A DNA stretch of 64,000 nucleotides from Lepisosteus oculatus (lineage: Eukaryota; Chordata; Actinopteri; Semionotiformes; Lepisosteidae): NCBI RefSeq assembly GCF_040954835.1, contig NC_090723.1, positions 9,744,001 to 9,808,000 of the forward strand, written 5' to 3'. Of the stretch, positions 53,491 through 64,000 are shown in pieces (positions within the stretch are counted from its first letter, which is position 1; the number at the start of each line of letters is the position of its first letter). The notes beneath the pieces were generated by a model. That model did not search any database. It saw nothing but the letters and a program-made list of their open reading frames with translations, and was not told where the DNA came from. The position numbers were made by a program, and so were the translations under genes.

Positions 53491-55550
53491 AGACAGGAGC
53501 GGGCCCTGCCCCAGGGGCGAGAGGTGAAAAGTCACAGGAAACACAGAGTTAACGAGCGAGGCCTCTCGAATCGAGAGCCTCTGTTCTTGAAAGTTCTCTT
53601 AAATGCCTGGAATTCTAATTTCAATTTGGAAACCCCACCCCCCCCATGTCTCCAGCTGCTGTGTCATGACAAAGCAAGTATGCCTTTTAAACAAATCTGA
53701 CATCACCGCCGTGCTGCAGCCCATGACATACTTTTCTTTGGATCGAAACAAAAAAGAAAAGAAAATCTGACTTTCACATCTGTGGCACAGTCGGCGGAGT
53801 TATCCATTATTAAATGGAGTGGAGTGAGTATTCTGGAGATGGGAGCTCTGCAGCCCAGAGTCCTAGCAACAGCGAACAGACAACAGTTATAAATAGCAGG
53901 GAGCTTAACAAACTCTCCGTATTAACAAAGCCCATGTAAAAAAGGCTGGCGTTTCAGCCTCTCAGAGCGCACCGAAAAGACGAAGAACTAGCGCCTGATA
54001 CAGTCCCAGCTTGCATCTTAAGGCGTGCACTGAAACACCCCAGTCTGCCAGGGGTCCCCCTGGGGAGTAGGAGGCTGTTTCCTACTGTCCAATTTGCGAG
54101 ACTGAAAAACAAACAAGAAAGAAAAATTGCTTTTGTGAATCGGAGCCTGCCAAGCACACACACCCAACGTGCAGCTCAGCTCAGCAAACAAAGAAGGCCG
54201 AACTCTTTTTTTTTCCCCCTCTGCGGGCAGACCGTCCCCTCTGCAGCAGGCCCGACAGGAAGACAGGGTCAGAGTGGGGAGTCCGCTCAGGTGAAATTCA
54301 GGGCGTGGGGGAGAAGACAGAGACACAGGGCAATGCCAAACCGGGCAACTCTGGGGCTACAGCCGTTTTGGACACAAGCGCCGAAAGGACTTGAAAGCAT
54401 CTGGCGAGGTGGGCGGGTTTGGCTGTTTTGCAACTGAGAGGCGGACGGGACTGGGGAGGAGTAGGGGGGATCAAGCTCTGGGGAGCCTGGAGGAACGTCA
54501 ACATCCAGAACTCTCAGTCAGAGAGGCTGGCGCCCAGGAAAGGCCCGACCTGGGGTATTCAGTGTGGATGGACGGGACAGCACAGCACCCCACAGAGATC
54601 CAGGAAAGTCTGTCATTTGCTGGCCGTAGACGTGCGCACTGGGATCGAGGCAGTGGGATACGATAGCCGGGGTAAAACACAGCAGACATTTTGGGAAGGA
54701 GCCCCCCAGGGATCCCCCCAGCTCCTTGCAAGGAGATCGGAGCAAAATGAAAACCGCACTAACTCTACCCACCTCTAGAGGTCTGGAGCCGCCCAGGACT
54801 CAAGACTTCCAGAGAAACCTGGCAGACTGGGATCGCGACAGCATGTAAGAAGCGGGTTCGAACAGAGCAGGTGTTCGACTAAAGCCAGAAGGAAAAACCC
54901 GGGGTCGAATCTGTGTCACCAAGGGCCGTGGGCCCAGAGGGACAGAAGGGACTCTCCGGGCGGGGGCGGCGCTGCCCCTGCAGGCCCGGGACCGAGACGG
55001 GTGCACGCTGAGGAGCCGAGGGCAGAGGAGCTGCACGATAAGATGAGTCTCCTGACGCAGGAGCCACGGGTCGCCTTACTTAATCAGTAACTGCGCTGCT
55101 GAACCCGGGTTTGACTTCGACTGGCCGGCCGTGCAGCCCGAAGGGAGGCTGCTGACGGAGCACAGGGGGGCATGGTGGGGCTGTTTATTCTGGCTGATAA
55201 GGGATATGGGGGGGGTCAGGTCGAGGGAGGGGAGATGCAAACACATAACACAGCTGGTGAGCGGGCAGCGCAGCTCGTCTCCTCTTCCAGCTGCGTTTTC
55301 ATGACAGCGATGCTTGTTTAATACCCTGCCTTGGCAAACTGGCCAAACTGGCCATCAGTCCAAACCTCCAGTTCCCCCAGCCAGCGAGCACCTCCAGCCT
55401 GGGAAGGAAACACTTAAAACACCGGCTCTCCTGAGACACGGAGTCAGATCCTGCAGCCTGTCGATGACACTGTCAAGCAGCATCCCTGCAGACGCCCGCA
55501 GCAGCAGGGAGAGGAGAGAGGGAACTGGTCCCGTCTGAAGCTTCTCTCAC

Positions 55551-55648
55551 CCAGCAGAGCTCCTCCTCAGCCTGGATGGTATTGAGCTGCTGCAGCTGGT
55601 CTACATGGCCGTGAGGTCTCGCCCAGCCTGGTGCGGCTGCTCTCTGAC
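55551..55648 (+). other. Unassigned exon-like segment
   Basis: After a TCTCACCCAG acceptor-like site, the frame ELLLSLDGIELLQLVYMAVR runs to a CTGG|GTAAGAG donor. A one-base slip after AVR would continue as SPSLVRLLSDLGKS. It could be a decayed exon or chance leucine-rich sequence. I do not recognise the family. Confidence 0.15.
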
Positions 55649-56337
55649 CTGGGTAAGAGCCTCTTCCATCACGAACTGCACTCAACCCCTCTCCCGTAAG
55701 AGGAGCTCTTGACATCCTCCTTCACAAACTCCTAGCAAGGGCTTTAATATTTGCATGGAAGGGGCTTTGTGCCATTTCAGTACCTACTACTACATATTCA
55801 TATTGTCTTACAGGGATAAAAAAAACTTTTTCAGTGCCAGTTTGCAGAATCCCAGAGCCCATCTTTGACAGCAGGCAGGGGATCAGAGTGTTTTCACAAT
55901 GCAGACTCCCAGGCATTGCCCCTCTCTCAGCCCCCTCCCCAAGACCTCAACCCAGGTAGCCCTGAGGAAGAATGTGCCCGTCCCAGAGAGAGTCTTCCTG
56001 GAGCTTCTGTTGGGCGGAATGCTGCCTCCTTCCCAAACAGAAGGGAAAGAAAATCCGGAGAGCTTATCGGATCGTCACTCCTGATCCCTGATGCCCTGGT
56101 CTGGTACCACAGTCCGCCACAGATCCAGGCTATTAGAGAAGCGGGCAGACAGTTCTGCTGACTGCTTGTCCACCTGTTGCTGAGAGTCCTGATCTGCGGG
56201 ACTAAGCAGGTCTGACATACGGGACACACCGCCCGGCACAGAGCGGAGAAGACACACACAGCACAGTGTGGCGTGGCTAAGCGCATCATGTGGGGCCTGA
56301 CGCAGATGCTCACGCAGGAGGAAGTGGAGGTGCTGCA

Positions 56338-56590
56338 GTTCAATTCAATTCAATTCCATTTAGTTTTCTATAGCGCCTTTCACAACAAGGTTGCCCCAGG
56401 GCGTTTAACAATGCAAGTGATCACACATGAGAATACAGAACAGAAAAGACCAGAAGACAACGGAGGAGAGGAACCAAAAACTCCTCAGTAAGGAGAAAAG
56501 AAACCTCTAGGGTTCCAAGGTCAACTGGCTGCCCAACCCCTTTGGGCATGCTAACATTATACAATTAAAAAAAGAAATAAATGAATGAGG
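56338..56590 (-). mobile_element. SINE/LINE-derived repeat with GGCGCTATA end
   Basis: The plus strand shows TTCAATTCAATTCCATTTAG, CTATAGCGCCTTTCACAACA and AGGTTGCCCCAGGGCGTTTA, then GAGGAACCAAAAACTCC and GAAACCTCTAGGGTTCCAAG. This order is typical of an abundant fish element whose 3' tail (GGCGCTATAGAAAA) lies on the minus strand. Confidence 0.65.
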
Positions 56591-57254
56591 GTATTAATCC
56601 ATCCATCATGTCTTCTGTATGTCACTACTCCATGAAAATCTCTGTAGACCAGCAAAATCCTCCTAAACCATAGCTATATCCACGATGTCCCTCAATTTGT
56701 GTCCACGATGTCACACAGTTCAAACCAGACATTTCTCTTGCTGCTCCCTGCGATGTTGCCTGGCCTGACAATTAACTCTCAGTGTGTGCTGGAGCTCAGT
56801 CACACACAAAGCAAAGGACTGACGTCACAGGTTCAGGCAGGGTCACCATATCTCAGCATTGTTTTCACAACATGCTTCTTAGAAAAACGAGCCTGGCAGT
56901 TGGACCTGAGCTGCAACAGTGCCTGTTTGCTTGTAGTAGGGTCAATCATTAACGTCTGAGCTCTGTCAGGGCAGAACACTGTCATTTACTTAGGAACTCT
57001 CTGAACTCCAGAGATACCACCCTGTTCCCATCACAGGGGCAGGTGACATGCCACACAATCCAGTTTCAGAACAAGCAGCCGTCTTGTCCAGCAGCCTATG
57101 GAATCTCTTCTCTGCAAGTACACACTGGAGGAAAATGAGCAGGTGCTCAGATATCACAGCGTTTTCTTACACCTGCTGCTCAGCCTCCTCCTGGCACTGC
57201 TAGCACTGGTGTTGTGTTAACCACCTGCTACAGATGGGTCTGGAACAGCGCTGC

Positions 57255-57940
57255 CTGGGGTCAATGGTGTCTGGGGGTCAATGTGTCAGTGGAATCTATG
57301 GGTCAGTAATGTCTCTGGATCAGTAGTAATGGTGTCAGTGGTGTCTATTGTGTCAGTAGTGGCTCAGTAGTATCTATAGTGTCTGTAGCTCATTGTGTCT
57401 ATAGTGTCAGTAGAGTCTGTGGTTCAGTGTGTCTATAGTGTCAGTAGAGTCTGTGGTTCAGTGTGTCTATAGTGTCAACAGAGTCTGTGGTTCAGTGTGT
57501 CTATAGTGTCAGTAGAGTCTGTGGTTCAGTGTGTCTATAGTGTCAGCAGAGTCTGTGGTTCAGTGTGTCTATAGTGTCAATAGTGTCTGTGGTTCAGTGT
57601 GTCTATAGTGTCAGTAGAGTCTGTGGCTCAGTGTGTCTATAGTATCAGTCGAGTCTGTGGCTCAGTAGTGTCTATAGTGTCTCAATGGAACATCAAGTAT
57701 CAATGGAACAGCAGCATCTTCAGTGTCTGTATGTCAGCAGTGTCTATAGTGTCCGTGGATCAGTGGTGTTTGTAGTGTCTGTGGGTCAGCAGTATTTATA
57801 GAGTCTGTGGGTCGCAGTGTCTGTCTCTGCAGTGTGTGTCATCACTGCCTGAGAGTCTATAGTGTCAGTATGCCTGCAGTAACACCGAGTCAGTGGTGTC
57901 AGCGGGTCAGTGGGTCAGTGGGTCAGCGGGTCAGTGGGAA
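57255..57940. repeat. 34-bp minisatellite in IGFBP4 intron 1
   Basis: Central copies (about 57390-57660) share GTGTGTCTATAGTGTCAGTA and GAGTCTGTGGTTCA in tandem with a 34-bp period. The flanks degrade into looser GTGTCTATAGTGTC and GGGTCAGTGGGTCAGC repeats. Confidence 0.93.
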
Positions 57941-59599
57941 AGCTGTCGGAACACTTTGAACACAAACAGACCCTCCTTGGCTGCTCCTTTCTGGATACAG
58001 GAGGTCCTGCATAGGCCTGCGTCCCAGCCAGCTGGAGAAAACACTCCACAAGCACAGTCCTCCAGCTTACTCGCTGACAGGACAAAGCTGATCAGAAGCA
58101 GCTCAATCCCTCTCAGGCCCGGGTTCAGGACTGTGTGGGCCACAGGGAAGAGTCGAACCTAGAGTTTGACCTCCGATGAGTTTGGAACATTTACCTAGAA
58201 CATTCAGCTCCAAATCCCTTCACCACCTGCAGCCCCAGCCCAAACCCCATCCTTCACCCTCACCTGCACTGGCTGCAGGGCTCAGTCTTGGTAAAGGTCA
58301 ATAATTAGGCTTAACCCAAAAATAATGCCCTTGGGACACAACTGCAAGCCCAGAAGAGACCAGGCACAGATTCGTTATTTTGTACCTTGGGCCTTGTGCA
58401 TAAAGTAGATCCTGATGCAGATGTTTGTGTTTAAGATTCATTTCTAATAAGGCAGGGCTTTGTCATGAAACACTTCCAAGAGCATTATCTTCTCTTTTTT
58501 CAAGGCAATTTTTAAATTGCAGCAAAGGAAAGGACTTGATAAGCATTGTCTCCCATGGCTCGTGTTGCTGAGAGATATTAGATCTCCTGAGCTTTGTCAA
58601 GCATGTCACAGCTGAGGGAGGCGGAGGAGAGGAGGCAGAGAAGCCCGGCAAATTGCCGGAGGAGAACTGAGCTCTGCGATCTGCCGGGAATGTTAATGCT
58701 CAGGCTGTGCGCAAAGCAGACCTGGCTGGCCGAGCTCTGCAGCAGGATACCTTCAGAGCAGCGCCAATCACTCTCCCCACAGCCCTGCCTTCCAGGAGAG
58801 AAAGCGCAGCCCCCAGTGCAGGCTGAACAGTCCAGATTCTCTGCATTGCGCAAGTGTAGCAGTGAGCATCTGTGTCAGGACCTGCAGGTACCAGATGCTT
58901 ATATGTTTGTGCCTGTTCCTTCTTGGACTAGGTGTTTTGCAGCATTCATATTCTTCACACTGTGCTATACACAGATTTTTAGGACTTATTTTCAGAGGGT
59001 TTATTCTGTGCAGGCTTTATAGCTATCTGTTCAAAAGCGAAGGCCAACTCCACTACGGTGTTACCCCAGATCCCTTCAGCAGGCTGCAGAAGACACAGTC
59101 AACTTCGTGTGCTGGCAACTGCTCGCACACACTCTGCACGGCCTGTTTCAGCTGCCTCGAAAATAAACGGACAGCAGTGATAATAATACAAACACTAAAA
59201 TTAATCCCACAGCCTTCCCTGTCACCTCTGGTATTTTCAGCTGTGTATTTTAAGCGCTGAAAACACAATGCGCGAGACCCTAGAAGGGCATTTTAAATCT
59301 CCGCGCAGGCATTAAGTTTCTCCACACCAGGCCAGGCGGGCAAGTCCTCTAAAGGAGGAACAGTGCTGAAAACAGATCAGCGAAGACGGGAGGCGCTGGC
59401 CCCAAGCACAGCGAATACAGTTGTTTTAATGGCAGCTGTGATGTTTTAGGCCGCGGCTCTACAGCTAAAAAAGAAATAAAAGCACACACACACACACAAA
59501 TGAAAGAGAAGAGTGAAAAACAAGACTCCAGGGAGAAGCGAGCACAATCACTCTCCGCCTCCCACACAGGAAAAGCCCCGATGACTGTGCCACCGCCGC

Positions 59600-60800
59600 G
59601 CGGAGCTCAGGAAGCAGCGCGGTGATGTCATGACGAAGGAGCAGGCCGCTGCGCCGCTCTGCAGCCCTGGCCTGGGAGGACCCTGTCCTCAGGTGAACCC
59701 GGGAAGGGGGCGGGGCCAGCGCTGCAGCCGGGGGGGGGGGGGAGGGGAGGGGCTTCACTGCTCTTCCCCGCCCCCGCTTTCCAAGTGCTCTCTCTGTCTC
59801 CAGCAGCAACACGCCGGCCCGCAGGCTGGCGCAGCCCCACTGGCGGGAGGGCGACGGGCGCCCCGCGCGGCCGGGGGCTCTGAGCAGGCGGCCCGTCCTC
59901 GCCTAGCGAGCGTCCGGCCCGCCGCTGTTGCAGGCCCGCGGGCCATCCCAGCAGCCCCAGGGCTCGTCGGGACTGAAAACAAACCCCCCCCGTGGGACCC
60001 CCTCTGCTGCAATTCCTGCCGGGACCGGGTCGGACTGACCCGAAACTCTCCGGGCCTGGAAAGCTTCCCGATGAGGAATTAGGAAAAAGGTGGGGGCGCA
60101 CACTGTAGGTGGGCACGGGGGGGGCCACATGCCACTGTGCGTCGGCTTTCCGAGACGAGACGGGGGCGGCAGCTGAGACCAGACCAGGTTCTGCCTTTCC
60201 TTCCTGTGCAGCGCTGAGGCTCGGAGAGAAGGGCTCGAGACCGACGCGCTCCGCAGCCTTCTCTGTAAGAACCCGCATGGCAGCTCGGGGGCCGGAGCTT
60301 TAGATAAACAGTGTGAGCTAATGTTTCCAGAGCGGGAGGAGAGGAGGAGAGAGGGAGAGAGGGAAGGAGGAGAGGGGCAAGGAGGAGGCGGGGTGGTGTT
60401 GGAAGAAGATGGAACACGAGCTGGAGGGAGAGCAGAATGAATTCTGGCACCAGGAAATACCTGTGGAGAGACGGGGAGTAAAAAAGATAGACCAGCAGCC
60501 TTCCCGTTTCGTCCTCGGCACCTTCCCTCACATCCCAGACTCCCTGCCCCGGGACCGCAGGCCCCCCCCGAGGCCGGCGGACAATGGGGCTGGGGCTCCG
60601 GGGGTCGACAGCAGGAAACCCAGGGCTCCTTCCTCTGTTGCCGTGGTGACCGCAGGCAGGGAAGGAAAAGGTTCGGACTCCAGGATGCCGCGTGAGCCGC
60701 GGCGCTGGATCGGCCCGGGCCCGTGCTCACAGCTGACACACGGGCCGGCTCCGGTCGCCTAGCAACACAGCTTGACGTCCGGATCCATTTCTTGGAAAAG
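59600..60800. promoter_or_regulatory. CpG-rich block, unassigned promoter or exon
   Basis: High CpG and GC against moderate flanks, with a run of Gs (59731-59742) and purine-rich GGAGGAGAGG repeats (60330-60395). A plus-strand frame at 60409-60762 (starting MEHELEGEQNEFWHQEIPVE) and minus-strand Pro/Arg-rich frames exist, but none shows a known domain. It could be the promoter of an unannotated transcript. Confidence 0.4.
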
Positions 60801-61077
60801 AGTGTTGTTTTTGAACGGCGCACTGCAGCACCTGGATACAATAGAAAGAGTTTCTCTCTTAATTAATTTTAGCTCAGCCCCCTCCCCCCCCCCAGCCTGT
60901 TGGCCTCTGTTCGGTGACAGTAAAACTTTACAGTAGCTCGGTGCACCTAATTGTCTCCTGGGGGGTTTAAAACCCTTTTAATCCGGCCTGTTCAAGGGCA
61001 GAGCCTGGCACACACTGTGGGAGTAAAGTGTTAAACAAAACAGCCTTCAGACCAAACGGGCCTGCCACCCCACAGGA

Positions 61078-61577
61078 CACTGAGTTAGTACCGAGTAACG
61101 AGTGAGTACCGAGTGAGTACTGAGTGAGTACAGGGAGCCCTTTAGAGATTACTGAGTTAGTACCAAGTAGCGAGTGTGTACCAAGTGAGTACAGGGAGCC
61201 CTTTAGAGATTACTGAGTTAGTACCGAGTAACGAGTGAGTACCGAGTGAGTATGGGGAGCCCTTTAGAGATAACTGAGTTAGTACCGAGTAACGAGTGTG
61301 TACCGAGTGAGTATGGGGAGCCCTTTAGAGATAACTGAGTTAGTACCGAGTAACGAGTGTGTACCGAGTGAGTATGGGGAGCCCTTTAGAGATAACTGAG
61401 TTAGTACCGAGTAACGAGTGTGTACCAAGTGAGTACAGGGAGCCCTTTAGAGATTACTGAGTTAGTACCGAGTAACGAGTGTGTACAGAGTGAGTATGGG
61501 GAGCCCTTTAGAGATTACTGAGTTAGTACCGAGTAACGAGTGTGTACCGAGTGAGTATGGGGAGCCCTTTAGAGATC
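61078..61577. repeat. 61-bp minisatellite
   Basis: About eight tandem copies of a unit built from GAGTTAGTACCGAGTAACGA, GTGTGTACCGAGTGAGTATG and GGGAGCCCTTTAGAGATAAC. Copies differ by a few substitutions, so the array is fairly young. It is immediately followed by a SINE fragment. Confidence 0.96.
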
Positions 61578-61594
61578 TTGCGGAATAATAATTA

Positions 61595-61985
61595 TACTAA
61601 TCATAATAATTGCTTACACTTATATAGCGCTTTTCTGGACACTCCACTCAAAGCGCTTTACAGGTAATGGGGATCCCCTCTACCTCCACCAGTGCGCAGC
61701 CCCACCTGGATGATGTGACGGCAGCCATAGTGCGCCAGAACGCTCCCCACACACCAGCTCTCAGTGGGGAGGAGAGCAGAGTGATGAAGCCAGTTCAGAG
61801 ATGGGGATTATTAGGAGGCCATGACTTGTAAGGGCCAATGAGAAATTTGGCCAGGATGCTGGGGTTACACCCCTACTCTTCGAGAAACGCCCTGGGATTT
61901 TTAATGACCACAGAGAGTCAGGACCTCGGTGTTACGTCTCATCCGAAGGACGGCGCCTGTTTACAGTATAGTAATGGAATGGGAG
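61595..61985 (-). mobile_element. 5'-truncated copy of the 5S-type SINE
   Basis: The reverse complement of this stretch repeats the body and tail of the element at 47.5-48.1 kb: GCGCACTATGGCTGCCGTCA, GTAAAGCGCTTTGAGTGGAG and AAAGCGCTATATAAGTGTAA, with an ATTATTATT end. The 5S-like head is missing. Confidence 0.8.
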
Positions 61986-63384
61986 TCTTGGAGTAAACAG
62001 GGAACTCAAGCAGGACCGGAATGTTGTAGGGAGGTCAGGCATGCAAGCGCCCCTTCTAAATGCTTACTGGGATGACCCACAGGAAATGCACTGTGATGGG
62101 CATTGTGGGAGTATGAAGTGAGTACTGTGGGAGTGTGGATAAATACTGCCCAGCCATGGTTTTGAGGCAATATTTGGGCTTCTTTCAAGAAACATCTGGA
62201 TACGATTCAGGGATTAATTAGCTACTACTGACCCAAAGGGCTCCTCTCATTTATGACCTGTGTTGTGTTCTGATTGATCAGGTCAGAGTCAGCCTGGTCC
62301 GGAGTTGAACCTGGTTTCTAAAGCATGAAGTAAAAAGAGGGGTGTACAGACATGAGGACTGCATGTTAAAAAAAGTGTATTAAGGCCCACTGAAATCATA
62401 GTAAAAGCACCCTATAGATGTGGTAAAGCGTGGTACCAGATGCGTGGAATCATGGGGCAGCACAGCAAACGCAAGGCCAGAGTCTGACTGCAAAACATTC
62501 CAGGGGTTTGGGGTTCCAGGGGTCAGGGGTCGGGGGTCAGGGGTGAAAGTGCCAAGAGCAGGGTGGTCTCCTGAAGTCGGTGCCTCGGAAGAGGCGACAG
62601 AAAAGACTCTGCGCTCCGTGCGCCTGGCCTCCCCTCCTCCACCCGCCTGCCTCTCCGGCTGCCCGATCCGATCCAGCTGTGGGAGCTGGCTGGCTCTCCG
62701 GCCTCCTTCTGAGGAGAACCTGCCTGCGGCCGCGCCAGGGCGGGGGGGAGGGGGGCGTGGCCAGGCGCCAGGCCCAAGGAAAACCATTCTAATCCCAAGG
62801 CCTGGCCCAGCTCCACATTCCCATAGGCCCCGAACAGAGATTAAACTCCCTGCTCCACGACACGAGAGAAGGGAGGCAGGAAAGCAAGAAAGAAAAGGCA
62901 GCACTTGAGTTTTCGGGCATCAGATCAGTTCTGCTCCTCGGCTCACAGGCGTGTTTATTTAAAGACGTGGAGCTCGGGGTTGGCACAGAGAGGAATGCAC
63001 AGCAATCCCCGTGAGAAACGCAGGCGAGAGCGGTGGGCTCCAGTCCCCCCCCACAGCCACTCGCTCTTCAGAAACAGTGAGCAAGATGGCAGGACCCCCC
63101 TGTGCTGCTCGGGGCTGCAGAGAGAGGCGATTGAAACAGCTGGAAAACAGAGAGGAGAGAGAGGAGGAATAATCACCCCAATGCCCCTCTCTTCCTGTCC
63201 TGCAGAGAGTGCCTTACTCGGGGTTTTCACCCATGGGCCACCATGTAGCTGCTTATGGGGCGTAAAGGTCAGTGCTGGTAACACAGCTCCCCTGTGATAC
63301 ACAGGGCTAAGGTATGACCTGGTTTCCAACACAGTTCAAATACTCTTCTGATTAGACAATGATCAATCCTAACAATCGTGCAAT

Positions 63385-63430
63385 AACAATCATCTGCAGG
63401 CTGGCTGATGCTTTTATCTAAGGCAAAAAA
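63385..63430 (-). mobile_element. SINE tail fragment
   Basis: GCTGGCTGATGCTTTTATCT followed by AAGGC is the reverse complement of the fish SINE tail seen at 53.46 kb (GGATAAAAGCGTCAGC). Only the tail is recognisable. Confidence 0.5.
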
Positions 63431-64000
63431 TCCACAATTCACATAACGTAGTCTAATTGTCAGAATTCAACAGTATGTTTATGCCTTAAGTATGCAATCA
63501 TGCAGAAATCGACATGTGGACTACATACAGTAGCTCGGCCTTTTACCTTTTTTGACGGGTACATCTGAGAAATAGCTCCAGATGTCTTCCTGAAATGACA
63601 GATTTCTTCCAAATCTGTCTTTCCTGTGTCCCTCAGTAACGGTGAAGATCGTTACCAGGTGTTTTGGAGTTGCAGTGCAGGTGACTTTCCCTTGAACATT
63701 TCTGTCAGTAACTTATAGCGCTTTTTAAATCTAGCACTGATGCGCAATGCATTTAACACTAAATATAAAATGCCTGTAGTGCACAATCTACAAGGGCAAA
63801 TAAAAAGACTTGGTTGTACCACGGTATTGTATAGGGACCACTTGCTGAGAAGCATCAGTACAGCAGTGTGAGAGGAGAGTGTGTCGATACCTAATCAGCC
63901 CTCTCTCCTGACCGCTGCCCCTGGACAAGCTGGAGGTGTGGGCAGTTACTCTCCAGCCACTGCAAGGTCCGACCCAGGGGAGTGAGCAGGCTGAGCTCAG

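Larger units (their letters stand above)
51438..64000 (+). other. igfbp4: IGFBP4 intron 1 (to window end)
   Basis: No IGFBP4 exon 2-4 motif (such as PNCDRNGNF or CWCVD) is visible in any frame. The region holds four SINE-type insertions, two minisatellites, a possible alternative terminal exon (52867-52913), an unassigned exon-like segment (55.55-55.65 kb) and a CpG-rich block (59.6-60.8 kb). An independent gene inside cannot be excluded. Confidence 0.55.

Noticed and set aside
59628-60841. Pro/Arg-rich minus-strand frames of 216 and 312 codons
   Set aside because: Overlapping frames in a CpG-rich block, with no domain or supporting splice pattern.

Overview
The window is vertebrate nuclear DNA, almost certainly from a ray-finned fish. 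It holds multi-exon genes with GT/AG introns, CpG-rich promoters, many short interspersed elements of fish type (tRNA-derived and 5S rRNA-derived, with L2-like tails) and an L2-clade LINE remnant. The compact gene order and the repeat types would fit a non-teleost such as a gar or bowfin, but the sequence alone does not settle the species.

Five protein-coding loci are supported. (1) About 1-32,600, minus strand: most of an Ikaros-family transcription factor gene. Seven coding exons, all joined in phase 1, encode the acidic N-terminus, the four DNA-binding zinc fingers and the start of the linker. Residues around finger 1 and the N-terminus match Aiolos (IKZF3). The last exon, with the two dimerisation fingers, lies beyond position 1. 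(2) 37,319-40,650, minus: a three-exon brorin-family gene (VWC2/VWC2L-like), which looks like a third paralogue distinct from VWC2 and VWC2L. (3) 41,493-43,651, plus: a two-exon C1q-like (C1QL-type) secreted protein, head to head with the brorin-like gene. (4) 45,566-46,198, plus: a single-exon ARF/ARL small GTPase with a clear TATA box and poly(A) signal and an aberrant C-terminus. (5) 51,098-51,437, plus: exon 1 of insulin-like growth factor binding protein 4. The rest of that gene was not found before the window ends.

The layout makes sense as a paralogy block. In human, IKZF1/VWC2/IGFBP1-3 lie in one chromosomal region, IKZF2/VWC2L/IGFBP2-5 in another, and IKZF3/IGFBP4 in a third that lacks a brorin gene. 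This window places a brorin-like gene beside IKZF3 and IGFBP4, as expected of the ohnologue missing from that human region.

The space between genes is unusually rich in tandem repeats. There is a 3.2-kb array of about 55-bp units (33.6-36.8 kb) with a 596-bp higher-order repeat, a 19-bp array inside the brorin-like intron, a short-unit CAGCA-rich array inside the C1QL intron, a TCC-rich repeat in the IGFBP4 leader, and 34-bp and 61-bp arrays in IGFBP4 intron 1. The IKZF3 introns are AT-rich with scattered SINE copies, one L2 LINE remnant (21.8-22.85 kb) and a CpG-rich block at 29.9-31.5 kb. Long reading frames inside the tandem repeats are artefacts of the repeats.
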